32,253 nt of DNA, from the NCBI GenBank assembly GCA_028293765.1, contig JAQGOG010000066.1, positions 1 to 32,253 of the forward strand, read 5' to 3'. Source of the stretch: Gammaproteobacteria bacterium. GTDB lineage: Bacteria > Pseudomonadota > Gammaproteobacteria > Steroidobacterales > Steroidobacteraceae. Both the position numbers and the translations under genes were made by a program. The notes under the pieces were generated by a model. That model had not been told where the DNA came from. It saw nothing but the letters and a program-made list of their open reading frames with translations, and did no database searches. Below, in pieces: positions 24,524 through 32,253 of this stretch. Every line of letters starts with the position of its first letter. Positions within the stretch are counted from its first letter, which is position 1.

Positions 24524-24648
24524 GATCTAACTCCTGACGACTTAGAAATGGCCCGCGTCGCTTTGCGGTCGCGGGTCTGGCCGAATTGTTACGCCGGGGC
24601 GCGAATGGGATCGAGTAACGATGCGTAAATTGTGGGGAAGCGTTGGAA
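24464..24648 (-). repeat. Diverged leader duplication, copy A (PQQ gene)
   Basis: The leader and first 20 codons of the PQQ dehydrogenase gene resemble the corresponding region of the amidohydrolase gene at the same offsets. CCCGCGTCG lies 29 bases upstream of the start in both, and GGGGAAGCGTTGG sits at the equivalent of GGGAAACGTTGCG about 122 bases upstream. The ribosome sites AGGAGTTAGATC and GGGAGTTGGATC coincide. The repeat extends into coding sequence as PLFWAK versus PPFWAK. Confidence 0.7.
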
Positions 24649-24745
24649 CGCCTTGAGACTCGAGAAATCCTCTGGACGCGGTGAGAGCGCTGTATCGAAC
24701 TAGAACCGCTGGAGACCCGCCAGAATGTCGCCCGGGCATCATGTT

Positions 24746-25753
24746 TCAGGCCTTCTCGCTGTCGAGCTGGCCCATCAGGAACGCGTTGTATCGAGTCCCT
24801 GCGACCGCTCCCGGCGGGACCGCACGCTCAATCTGCTCCACGTCCGAGGGGCCAAGCTCGACGTCGAGCGCGCCGAGAGACTCGTCAAGGCGGTCGCGCT
24901 TGCGGGCGCCGACCAGGGGCACGATGTCGTTTCCCTTCGCCAGCACCCAGGCGATCGCCAGCTGCGCGACAGTCACGCCTTTGGCGCGCGCCTCTGCGCG
25001 CAGTTTTTCGACGAGCTGCAGGTTCTTGGCTAAGTTCTCGCCCTGGAAACGAGGGTTGATGCTGCGGAAGTCACGATCGCCCTCGCGTCCCTTGCTCCAA
25101 TGGCCGCTGATGAGACCGCGCGACAGCACACCGTAGGCAGTAAGCCCGATCCCCAGTTCGCGCACGGTTGGCAGTGTCTCAGTCTCGATGTCGCGCGAGA
25201 TCAGCGAGTACTCGATCTGCAGGTCCGAAATGGGATGGATGGCGTGCGCCTTGCGGATCGTCTGCGCCGATACTTCCGACAGGCCGATGTAGCGGACGTA
25301 CCCCGCCTTCACCATTTCGGCCATTGCTCCAACCGTGTCTTCGATAGGGACGTTCGGGTCGAGACGTGCAGGCCGATAGATGTCGATGTAGCCCGTGCCC
25401 AGTCTTTGTAGGCTCTGCGCAAGAAAGTTCTTCAGCGCTGCTGGGCGGTTGTCGCTTCCGCCCCAGCCGCCCGCCGGGTCGCGAAGTTCGCCAAACTTGA
25501 CGCTGAGCACGACGCTTTCGCGTGCGTGTCCGGCCAGCGCTTCTCGGATCAGCAACTCGTTGTGGCCACTGCCGTAAAAATCGCCAGTGTCGATCAGGTT
25601 GATCCCGGCTTCGAGGGCGGCGCGGAGGGTGGCGAGAAATTCCGCGCGATCGGCGTTGCCGTACAAGTCGGACATGCCCATGGCGCCGAGACCGATGCTT
25701 GAAACCTCCGGACCGTATTTCCCAAGACGTCGTTTTGGAACGGTACGTTTCAC
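24746..25753 (-). CDS. Aldo/keto reductase
   Basis: A 335-residue TIM-barrel NADPH-dependent reductase. It has KRRLGKYGPEVSSIGLGAMG, the catalytic Asp55 and Tyr60 in INLIDTGDFYGSGHNEL and Lys86 in VVLSVKFGEL. The catalytic-His position reads DIYRPARLD, so Ala129 replaces His. A group of AKR sequences with RPxRLDP at this site is known to me, so this may be a subfamily trait rather than damage, but the activity may be altered. IPLVGARKRDRLDESLGAL-type cofactor-binding sequence is present near the C-terminus. GTG 25753 is favoured by GAGG 7 bases upstream and by the family start; in-frame 25828 is less likely. It lies 117 bp after the amidohydrolase and 222 bp before the PQQ gene. Confidence 0.9.
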   Translation of the reverse strand: MKRTVPKRRLGKYGPEVSSIGLGAMGMSDLYGNADRAEFLATLRAALEAGINLIDTGDFYGSGHNELLIREALAGHARESVVLSVKFGELRDPAGGWGGSDNRPAALKNFLAQSLQRLGTGYIDIYRPARLDPNVPIEDTVGAMAEMVKAGYVRYIGLSEVSAQTIRKAHAIHPISDLQIEYSLISRDIETETLPTVRELGIGLTAYGVLSRGLISGHWSKGREGDRDFRSINPRFQGENLAKNLQLVEKLRAEARAKGVTVAQLAIAWVLAKGNDIVPLVGARKRDRLDESLGALDVELGPSDVEQIERAVPPGAVAGTRYNAFLMGQLDSEKA

Positions 25754-25870
25754 GATGATCCTCGTTTTACTAATGTGGGTGTAACTCGGGGAGGAACCGC
25801 GACTGCGCCGTGACGTCGGCGATCCCAAAGCTGAATCGGTGAATGCATCGTGGGAACGGCGTCAATCCCG

Positions 25871-26857
25871 CTATTGCCCCGAGCGGGCGCTTCGGCGCTC
25901 CGGCCGCGCTGTTTGCTGTGTGGCGAGACGCGGAAACAGGGTCCACGCATTGCCGTGGCTGATCGCCTTGTGCTCGTCAGCTGTGAGGCCGGGATCGGCG
26001 TCCAGCTTGGCGGTGACGGACGCCGCGACGGCGGCGGGTGCGTAGGGGAAGTCGCTGCCGAACAGGATGCGGCCGCTTGCGGCGAAAGCCTTGAGGCTCG
26101 GCACAGCGGGACCCGCGGACAGCGCGGTGTCGAAATAAAAACGCTGGAAACTGGCGAAAATGTTGACTGGATCGGCCGCATCGGGACGGAAGACACGCGC
26201 CAGCTCGGCGAAGCGAAGCGCGGCGTAAGGCACGAAACCGCCGGCATGCGCGAGAATGATGCGGGCTCCCGGATACCGGTCTACGATGCCGTTCAGCACC
26301 AGCTGCACCGCCGTTCGGGTGGTATCGAACGGGTAGTCCACGAGCGGGCCGGCAACACCAGGCGCAACTGGAAGTGCTGGCTGCCCGGGATGCACGAACA
26401 CGACGGCGTGGCGGCGGTCGAGGGCCGCCCAGAGCGGCTCGAAAGCCGCATCGCCGAGATATTGGCCCGCATAGTTGGCGAGCAGGATCACCCCGTCGGC
26501 CAGCAAGGTATCGAGCGCATGGTCGAGTTCCCGAAGAGCACCGTCGACGTCGGGAAGCGGTAGCGTCGCGAAGTTGCCGAATCGATCGGGCCGCTTCGCG
26601 ACGAGATCCGCCGTGTACTCGTTGATGCGGCGGACCATTTCCCATCGCTCGCGCGGGTTCCAGTGAACGACGCTTGGTGCGGTCAGCGAGAGAATCCCGG
26701 TCGCGATCTCTTGCGAGTCCATGAAGTCGACCGCTCTCTCCGGGGACCATAGAGGAGTGACGGTGCCTGAGGGATCGCCACCATGCGTGGGCAGCTCTTT
26801 CGCCCAGAAGGGCGGCACGACATGTTGATGGACGTCGATGCGATGAGGAGAACTCAT
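25871..26857 (-). CDS. Amidohydrolase family protein (ACMSD/resorcylate decarboxylase type)
   Basis: A 328-residue metal-dependent TIM-barrel enzyme of the amidohydrolase 2 group. This group includes aminocarboxymuconate-semialdehyde decarboxylase and gamma-resorcylate decarboxylase. Metal and catalytic residues are visible: His10 and His12 in IDVHQHVVPP, His156 in VVFVHPGQP, His204 in IILAHAGGFVP and Asp269 in ILFGSDFPYAP. The segment DRFGNFATLPLPDVDGALRE is also typical. Non-oxidative decarboxylation or hydrolysis of an aromatic-derived acid is likely (inference). GGGAG precedes ATG 26857. The last 20 residues (Arg/Ala/Gln-rich) go beyond the fold. It is the first gene of the leftward catabolic block and shares its leader with the PQQ gene. 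Confidence 0.9.
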   Translation of the reverse strand: MSSPHRIDVHQHVVPPFWAKELPTHGGDPSGTVTPLWSPERAVDFMDSQEIATGILSLTAPSVVHWNPRERWEMVRRINEYTADLVAKRPDRFGNFATLPLPDVDGALRELDHALDTLLADGVILLANYAGQYLGDAAFEPLWAALDRRHAVVFVHPGQPALPVAPGVAGPLVDYPFDTTRTAVQLVLNGIVDRYPGARIILAHAGGFVPYAALRFAELARVFRPDAADPVNIFASFQRFYFDTALSAGPAVPSLKAFAASGRILFGSDFPYAPAAVAASVTAKLDADPGLTADEHKAISHGNAWTLFPRLATQQTARPERRSARSGQ

Positions 26858-26983
26858 GATCCAACTCCCAGTGCTTGAAGAATGTCCCGCGTCGTTTCGC
26901 GATCGCAGAGTTTCGGTCCAACTAAGGTGCCATGGCGCCCAGCGAATCGAGCAAAATTGGGTGAACGTGCGGGAAACGTTGCG
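26798..26983 (-). repeat. Diverged leader duplication, copy B (amidohydrolase gene)
   Basis: Counterpart of the segment at 24464-24648, in the same orientation and with matching offsets to the start codon. Because the codons encode part of the metal site here (VHQH), this copy is probably the original and the PQQ-gene copy the derived one. In the PQQ copy the matching residues are VDPH, and the metal motif is lost. A strong hairpin lies just upstream of the repeat boundary. Confidence 0.7.
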
Positions 26984-27694
26984 AAGCCGGCGGCTCAGCC
27001 GCCGCGCTTCGTCACCACTGCCGGTCGCATTCGCGTTTCCATGTTCTGCTCGGTTTCCGCCGCTTTCGTCGATAGGGCCATCCTACTGCCGTGTGGACAG
27101 GACTCATTGGCGCTCGCTGAAAACTTCTGAAATTTTCTGAAGGTACCGCTGCTGCAGTCGGTGCGCACACGGCGTTTGCGCGCGAGGTGCCGCGTGCTGA
27201 TGACAGGAGCGGCCCGACCTCAGTTTCACGAAGACAGGGATGACAAGTCAGCACGCATGACAATGTGGCACTCGCGGAGGGCGTCATGAGTTCAGACGGT
27301 GGACGAATCGCCGGGAGCCCATTAGCAGTCGTTGTTTTGATGACCCGATGGCTGCCTCCAGTGCGTGGTGCGTTCGTACAGTCCTGGCAACGCCCTGGTA
27401 CTGTATGTACGAGTGGCACCGGACTTCTCTACGCTTTGGAGATGCGCAATCTCTTCTCATGTGTCGACGGTGCGCTCGTCGCGGGATAAACCGACCCGGA
27501 GTTCGACGGGCGCCACGCAGTCTTCAGATGGCGAAACCGTCCGAGTATTTGCCGCCGCCCAGGGCTACGCGGACTTCGACCAGGGCGCCGCGCGGAAATT
27601 CGTCATCGATCCACACGGCTTTGTTTGGGACCGCAGCCTGAGCACGGAGGGCAGTCACGTTCAGTGGAACAACGCTCTCCGGGCTCGATGACCG
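26982..27694. other. Intergenic stretch with a strong hairpin
   Basis: No convincing gene is found in about 700 bp. At its left end, 26982-27011 forms an almost perfect 14-bp stem with a single-base loop and one bulge (CGAAGCCGGCGGCT against AGCCGCCGCGCTTCG). No T tract follows on either strand. On the plus strand 27520-27691 reads AAAQGYADFDQGAARKFVID and HGFVWDRSLSTEGSHVQW before a stop. This looks protein-like but is unrecognised and has no start signal. Confidence 0.4.
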
Positions 27695-30694
27695 CTACCG
27701 CGGCGTCTTCGGCGGACGCGACGTCATCTTTCTGAGCGTGGCGGACGCGCGGTAGGAGCTCTCTGCCTTTCGATTTGCACTTCGGAAAAGGTGCTCTGTT
27801 GGGTTCGTCTGCTGCAATTCGTCGAGTAGCGCCTTGGCAATGATGACATCGGCACTCGCGAAACCTTCTTCGAACCGGGCAAGGATGGGCGCGAGGAGGC
27901 GATGTGCGTCTTGGACACGGTTCTCCTTCCGCCACAAACGACTGAGACTCGTCGCGCAGCGAAGCTCCCAGGACAAGGCGCCTTGCCGATGCGCACAATC
28001 GAGGCCAGCCGAGAAGAGTTGTTGTGCCGTGCGAGCCGCACCGCGCTGGCGAGTGAGCAGCCGCAATTCACCTTGGATCCGCAGCAACTCCGGCTCGCAC
28101 CAAAGCCCGCAGTCATGCCGGCATCTAGCGAGCGCTTCCTCGATCGCGGCAAGCCCCTGATCGACTTGGCCGTCAACTCCCAGTGCTGCTGCGAATTCTC
28201 CCAGGAACGCCGGGTAATGCAGAGCGTTGGCGCGGGCGTCCAGGGTATCGAGCGCACTGCGCAGGAGAGGCAATCCCGAATCGCTGTCCCCGCGCCTGCA
28301 CGCCAGTGCGCCTTCGAAGTAGCGACGATAATCGTTCCAACCCTGTAAACCGGGGCGAGTGGACACCTCGAGGAGCAATGTCACGAAGTGCTGCGCGGTG
28401 GCGAGATCGCCCACCCAAATCGCAACGGGGCATGCGCCGAACGTTAGGGCATAGGAGAGGGAAATCGCGTGTTCGACCACGCGCGTATCCTCAACGGTGC
28501 CGCGAACGAGGTGCAGCGCCTGATCAGGAAGACCTTGCAGCCACAACGTTCGTGCGAGGGTAAGCCGCGCCACAATCTGCTGATTGAACTGAAAACGGAC
28601 GATGTGCGAACGTCGAGTCGGAGGAACGTACCGTTCGAGCATGCGCTCGAGGTGCTCACGCGCGCCGGTCTGGTCTCCCAGGTAATGTAGCGAGCCTCCC
28701 CTCATGCGCTCGCCTACGAGGGCATCGGTCGGATCCGATTGTCCTTGGGCTAGTTTCGAAAAGCGATTGGCCAGCACGAGCGCGTTTGAATGCTCGCCGC
28801 GCGCGAAGTGGCAGGCCCATTGCCCCCACAGCGCTCGAAGCTGATAGTCCACGTGTTCGAGATGCTCTGCCATTTGAAGCGCGTTCGTCCACGCCGCCAC
28901 CGTTTCCGGGGCAGGGCCTTTCGAATTGAATAGCGACCAGGCGCGTGCAGCCCAAAGCTGCATCGCGTAGCGGGTACCGCGACTCGATGCTCGATCGAGA
29001 TTGGCGAGCGCCTGATCGACGCGTGTGCGGCACTCGTCCAACAGCCATAGCTGAATCCACAGAGGCACTGCCGCGGCGGTGAGTGCGACGCCAAGGGCGG
29101 CGTCACCGCGGGCCGACCACGCCCAGTCGAGAGCGGCGCGCACGTTATCGAGACGTCCGGCATAGGCCGCGAGCCATTGATCGGTTGAGTGTGTCTCCCA
29201 CTCGGCCATTGCGCGCTCGAAGACCGCGCGGGAGTACTCAGCGTGGCGTCGGGCGGTCGAATCAAACTCGTCGCTGCCGATGAGCTTTTCGAGCGCATAG
29301 GCGCGGGTCGTCTCGAGGAGACGATAGCGCACGAGGGCGCCGGCCAGCGTCGCTGCGATCATGGATTTAGATACCAGACTGGAAATCGAGTTGATGATAT
29401 CGCATGCGGTGATATCCGCGTCCGCTGCAATTGCGCACGCGGCCTCGAGCATGAAGGACCCTGGCAGCACCGCCAGGCGACGCAGGACCGCGCGCTCGGC
29501 TTCCGGCAGCAACTCGTAACTCCAATCGAGCGTGGCCCGCAACGTCTGGTGGCGAGGCAGGGCTGCGCGCCGCCCACCGATGAGCAGCCGAAAAAGATCG
29601 TCGAGCCGCACCGCCAGGTTCTCCACGCCGAGGGTGGCCGCGCGAGCCGCCGCGAACTCGATCGCGAGGGGTATTCCGTCGAGGCGTCGACAAACCTCGG
29701 CGATCGCGGCGGTCACGCGACCGTCTGCAGAGAATTGCGGCTCGGCCGCGCGTGCCCGTATAACGAAGAGCCGTACTGCTCCGTGTCGCAGCACCTCGTC
29801 CGGGTCTTCGGTCCCTTTTACCGGCACATCGAGGCCTGGCACCCGATAGACCTGCTCCCCGTCGGCACGCAGCGGCTCGCGGCTGGTGGCCAGCACGCGA
29901 ACCGCCGCCGTGCCGCGCACGAGCCGCTCAGCCGCGGAGGCCGCAGCCTCGATGACGTGTTCGCAATTGTCGAGCACGATCAGGAGATGTTTCGTGCCCA
30001 GCGCGTGCGCCACGACCTCATCGGGCGAAGCGCCCGCGGGCAGCGGGAGCCGAAGCGCAGTCGCGACGGTCACCGAGACGAGATCGGGATCCGTCAAGGG
30101 GCCGAGCTCCACGAGCCACGCCCCGTCGGGAAGCTGCGACGGCAGATGCCGTGCGACCTCGAGGGCGAGGCGCGTCTTGCCGATACCCCCGACGCCCGTC
30201 AGCGTGACGAGACGGTGCGCGGCCACGAGGCGCAACACCTCAGAGAGCTCGGCTTGCCGATCGAGAAGGGGCGAGGTTTGGGCCGGCAGGTTCGTGCGCT
30301 TCTCGCGCTCGGGGGCGAGTGCCTCTGGGGTCGTGGCGGCAGCGCTCGTGGCCTCGGCAACGAAGCGATAACCGCGCCCTGAGATGGTTTTGAGGAAACC
30401 GCGATCCTTTCCCAGCGCTCTGCGCACCTGCATGATCTGAACCTGGAGAGTGTTCTCCTCCACGACGGTTCCCGGCCAGACGCGGCTGAGGATTTCATCT
30501 TTCGTGACGAGGTCGCCGCCTGCTTCCACCAGCACCTGGAGAATATCGAAGGCACGGCTCCCGAGCGGAACCGGCACGCCGTCGACCAAGAGCTCGCGCC
30601 GATTCGTGAACAGTTGGCATTGGCCGAACTGCATGATGGTCGTGCCTGCTTCGGTCGCTGGTATGGCCGCGGCCTCGAATGACTTTCCGGGCAT
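27695..30694 (-). CDS. Large ATP-binding transcriptional regulator (winged helix, NTPase, helical repeats)
   Basis: A roughly 999-residue STAND-like regulator. Numbering from the longer GTG start at 30751, an OmpR/CadC-type winged helix covers about 42-133 (GVPVPLGSRAFDILQVLVEA, VEENTLQVQIMQVRRALGKD, LKTISGRGYRFVAEA). The NTPase follows, with Walker A GVGGIGKT (186-193), Walker B HLLIVLDN (255-262), ATSREPL and the helical RLDGIPLAIEFAAARA. The C-terminal 450 residues are alpha-helical TPR-like repeats. Such proteins sit inactive until a ligand reaches the repeat/NTPase part, then activate transcription. ATG 30694 is preferred but 30751 and 30634 are possible. Its position directly upstream of the catabolic block makes it a candidate controller (inference). 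Confidence 0.92.
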   Translation of the reverse strand: MPGKSFEAAAIPATEAGTTIMQFGQCQLFTNRRELLVDGVPVPLGSRAFDILQVLVEAGGDLVTKDEILSRVWPGTVVEENTLQVQIMQVRRALGKDRGFLKTISGRGYRFVAEATSAAATTPEALAPEREKRTNLPAQTSPLLDRQAELSEVLRLVAAHRLVTLTGVGGIGKTRLALEVARHLPSQLPDGAWLVELGPLTDPDLVSVTVATALRLPLPAGASPDEVVAHALGTKHLLIVLDNCEHVIEAAASAAERLVRGTAAVRVLATSREPLRADGEQVYRVPGLDVPVKGTEDPDEVLRHGAVRLFVIRARAAEPQFSADGRVTAAIAEVCRRLDGIPLAIEFAAARAATLGVENLAVRLDDLFRLLIGGRRAALPRHQTLRATLDWSYELLPEAERAVLRRLAVLPGSFMLEAACAIAADADITACDIINSISSLVSKSMIAATLAGALVRYRLLETTRAYALEKLIGSDEFDSTARRHAEYSRAVFERAMAEWETHSTDQWLAAYAGRLDNVRAALDWAWSARGDAALGVALTAAAVPLWIQLWLLDECRTRVDQALANLDRASSRGTRYAMQLWAARAWSLFNSKGPAPETVAAWTNALQMAEHLEHVDYQLRALWGQWACHFARGEHSNALVLANRFSKLAQGQSDPTDALVGERMRGGSLHYLGDQTGAREHLERMLERYVPPTRRSHIVRFQFNQQIVARLTLARTLWLQGLPDQALHLVRGTVEDTRVVEHAISLSYALTFGACPVAIWVGDLATAQHFVTLLLEVSTRPGLQGWNDYRRYFEGALACRRGDSDSGLPLLRSALDTLDARANALHYPAFLGEFAAALGVDGQVDQGLAAIEEALARCRHDCGLWCEPELLRIQGELRLLTRQRGAARTAQQLFSAGLDCAHRQGALSWELRCATSLSRLWRKENRVQDAHRLLAPILARFEEGFASADVIIAKALLDELQQTNPTEHLFRSANRKAESSYRASATLRKMTSRPPKTPR

Positions 30695-30894
30695 CGCTGC
30701 TCGCCTGAGGCTGAGCGGACTCTTTGCGGTGATCGTCACTCGGAAGTCCACGCCATCATGCGGTGAGCGCCCCCGTTTGGATCACTGCTTCGCGATCGCT
30801 GGTTCATCGCTGCCCACCCACACGCGACGGCAGCCATCCACGCTACATTCGACGCGGCCAATGTTAACGGACGGTTTCCTTGCGCCCGATGCGC

Positions 30895-30908
30895 GTTACA
30901 GATGTAAC
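30895..30908. promoter_or_regulatory. Palindrome upstream of the large regulator
   Basis: GTTACA-ga-TGTAAC, with perfect 6-bp arms, lies about 200 bp upstream of the chosen regulator start. It could be a binding site for that winged-helix protein or a leftover operator of the decayed catalase locus on the other side. It is supported by symmetry alone. Confidence 0.25.
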
Positions 30909-31104
30909 TTTCCACCAATGCAGCGCTGGCGGTCGTGATTCAGCCCCCCAGGTTTCGCGCCCCGCTGCCGGCGCTGCCGGATGGTACCCGACCGGGACGG
31001 CCACAGAGCGGCTCCGTTCGCGGCCGGCCACGGATCGCGCGCCTGGCCATACAGGGCCTATGCAGGGACTGTGGATGCCCGCTGGCACGCGCCAGCTCCC
31101 CCAA

Positions 31105-31329
31105 CCCGATGAAACTCAATGGGCCCCGTACCGCTTTGGCCTGCGGTTCTTCCGCAACCTCGTTGATGCCCGACAGCTCGTAGTTGGTCTCGCCCTTGCG
31201 ACCGCCGCTGTTCATGGTGCCATCCTGGTCTTCGTTACCGACGGCCAACCGCGGCCGATTGACCGGCAGGCTGTTGCAATTTGCTCCCAGCCGATACATC
31301 TGTCTGTCGGCATAGGCAAACAGTCGGCC
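31105..31329 (-). pseudogene. Catalase fragment, C-terminal part of the haem domain
   Basis: The minus strand reads [54 protein letters not shown] and AEEPQAKAVRGPLS. This is the catalase region that starts at the haem-ligand motif R-x-F-x-Y-x-D (proximal Tyr) and runs through the YRLG...LPVN segment to the end of the haem domain. A TAG directly precedes GRLFAY, and similarity fades after GPLS. The N-terminal two thirds are missing from this strand. Confidence 0.72.
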
Positions 31330-31357
31330 CTACAGCATGCGGTCTTCGGAGGGCTCA

Positions 31358-31510
31358 ATGCCCGGCACCATTCGAGAGGGCGCGCGGTTCTCCACCGGCA
31401 TGGGTTATCGCGGGTCTCCCGAGGAGGCGCGCGATCCGCGCGGCTTCGCAGTGAAGTTCTACACGCAGCAAGGCAACTGGGATCTGGTCGGAATCAATTG
31501 GCCGACGTGA
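31358..31510 (+). pseudogene. Catalase fragment, N-terminal part of the haem domain
   Basis: The plus strand encodes 50 residues including [40 protein letters not shown] and GINWPT. It corresponds to the conserved catalase stretch VRFSTV...[22 protein letters not shown]. The essential distal Asn region is altered (GINWPT) and a stop follows at once. It lies on the opposite strand to the C-terminal fragment, separated by 28 bp, so the two cannot be parts of one gene as it stands. Confidence 0.75.
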
Positions 31511-31813
31511 TGCAGGAGATGAGCGCTGTCGGGATTGCAGGCCGGTCGCAGATCGATCGTGGCGCGGTTGCCGGAGCTCTGCATCACGAATATTCGCCGG
31601 CGGCTGCCGACGTGTGATTGAGTTGTTGCGGACTACAGTAGTCGCCGGGGATCGACAGCAAGCCCGAACGTTAGGCTGAGGTCACTGACTGGTATCGCTC
31701 AGAACCACGGCTTCGTCAATAGGCCGTTGTGCTCCAGTACCACGCCGACCGAACCTAGCCCCAAGGCGCGCCGCGTCGATCAACCCAGGACGTTATGTTC
31801 TCACTCACGAAAG

Positions 31814-32253
31814 CTACGGTTTCACCAATTCACCGGTAAACGTAGCTGTGGTCAGGACAGTTCCTCCGCCATCCAAGGGATTTCCTCGTAGCAGGAATGC
31901 AGTGAGTATTTCGGTGCCGGTCACTCGATCGTGGTCAGGATCGAAACTGATCGTGTAATCGATGCGCACAACGTCTGCGTTTGGGGGATAATCGAAGTCG
32001 ATTGTCTTTGCGACCACTCCACCCTTTCCATCTGGTTTCCACGAGCCGAGTTGGCTGGTAAAGAAGAATGTCGGCCCTCCTTGGTCGGCAGCGACTACGG
32101 ACATTGTGTGATCCGCGTGCAGCGTAAGTACCGTGCGGGTGGTAAAGTTTCCACTCGAATCTTTAACGGTGGTGAGATAGGTTGCGCCATTGTGGGACTC
32201 TTCGGGATCCGCAGTGGCGTTCGGAGGACTCAGCAAGGCGACGGACCCCACAG
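31814..32253 (-). CDS. Hypothetical secreted-type protein (5' end outside window)
   Basis: The C-terminal 146 or so residues of a protein whose start lies beyond the window. It is rich in Thr, Asp, Gly and alternating hydrophobics, with beta-strand-like segments such as TRTVLTLHADHTMSVVAAD, FFFTSQLGSWKPDGKGGVVA, VVRIDYTISFDPDHDRVTG and TVLTTATFTGELV, and no Cys. This suggests an exported lipocalin-like or beta-sandwich protein; SVALLSPPNATA at the edge could be the end of a signal peptide. I do not recognise the family. A GTG at 32251 is in frame but sits at the window edge, so it cannot be taken as the start. Confidence 0.6.
   Translation of the reverse strand, partial: VGSVALLSPPNATADPEESHNGATYLTTVKDSSGNFTTRTVLTLHADHTMSVVAADQGGPTFFFTSQLGSWKPDGKGGVVAKTIDFDYPPNADVVRIDYTISFDPDHDRVTGTEILTAFLLRGNPLDGGGTVLTTATFTGELVKP

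Larger units (their letters stand above)
30909..31813. other. Relic-rich intergenic stretch around the catalase pieces
   Basis: Apart from the two catalase fragments, no gene can be supported between the large regulator and the hypothetical gene at the right edge. After the N-terminal catalase fragment a plus-strand frame reads [20 protein letters not shown] and ALHHEYSPAAADV to a stop at 31617. It is protein-like but not recognised. 31620-31813 shows nothing notable. Confidence 0.45.

Noticed and set aside
27365..27691. Plus-strand frame ending DPHGFVWDRSLSTEGSHVQW...
   Set aside because: Its last third looks protein-like, but there is no start signal, the first two thirds are Ser/Thr/Arg-rich noise, and no family was recognised.
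29189..30382. 397-codon plus-strand open frame across the large regulator
   Set aside because: Antisense shadow of the winged-helix/NTPase gene; it is His/Arg/Gln-rich without motifs.
1..32253. CRISPR arrays, tRNA or rRNA genes, riboswitches
   Set aside because: I saw no regularly spaced direct repeats, tRNA-like cloverleaf with the usual TTCGA arm, rRNA signature or known riboswitch core in the window. A covariance-model scan would be needed for certainty.

Overview
The window is a high-GC stretch from a Gram-negative bacterium. It carries a tripartite RND efflux pump, a Tat-exported molybdoenzyme, a periplasmic PQQ dehydrogenase and many one-component regulators. A soil or rhizosphere proteobacterium fits best. 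I cannot place it more precisely, because there is no rRNA, tRNA or housekeeping gene here. All calls were made by eye from translation and motif recognition; no database search was run.

Left part (1-10.3 kb): a patchwork of accessory genes, each next to its own regulator. It holds a short-chain dehydrogenase (cut by the window edge) divergent from an HxlR regulator, then a cupin-type AraC regulator. Next come a frameshifted alpha/beta hydrolase and an O-methyltransferase with a translationally coupled small ORF. A second AraC regulator, an intact alpha/beta hydrolase, an orphan OmpR-type response regulator, and a TetR regulator divergent from an enoyl-reductase-like oxidoreductase follow. 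Between them lie relics: an ankyrin-like fragment, an IS21-family remnant with its ends facing each other, and a piece of a large serine recombinase.

Middle (10.3-19.5 kb): a gene-poor stretch with a zinc-ribbon fragment, then an RND operon read leftward (permease, adaptor, outer-membrane channel) with a divergent LysR gene. A DUF302 gene converges on the LysR gene. Its 3' end carries a relic of an RND permease gene. About 0.9 kb of apparently non-coding DNA follows.

Right part (19.5-32.3 kb): a leftward catabolic block. Read 5' to 3' it is amidohydrolase, aldo/keto reductase, PQQ dehydrogenase, DoxX-like membrane protein, [2Fe-2S] subunit, molybdopterin subunit, and a tiny membrane ORF. The PQQ and molybdenum enzymes look like a periplasmic two-step oxidation system feeding electrons to the respiratory chain. 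The amidohydrolase and PQQ genes share a diverged duplicated leader of about 125 bp plus their first 20 codons, so they are probably co-regulated. A roughly 1000-residue winged-helix/NTPase/helical-repeat regulator is encoded just upstream and is a candidate controller. The right edge has two oppositely oriented pieces of a catalase gene and a partial secreted-type hypothetical protein.

The most notable points are the duplicated leader that became part of the PQQ enzyme N-terminus, the compact periplasmic oxidation operon, the permease relic fused into the DUF302 ORF, and the two head-to-head relics (IS21, catalase).
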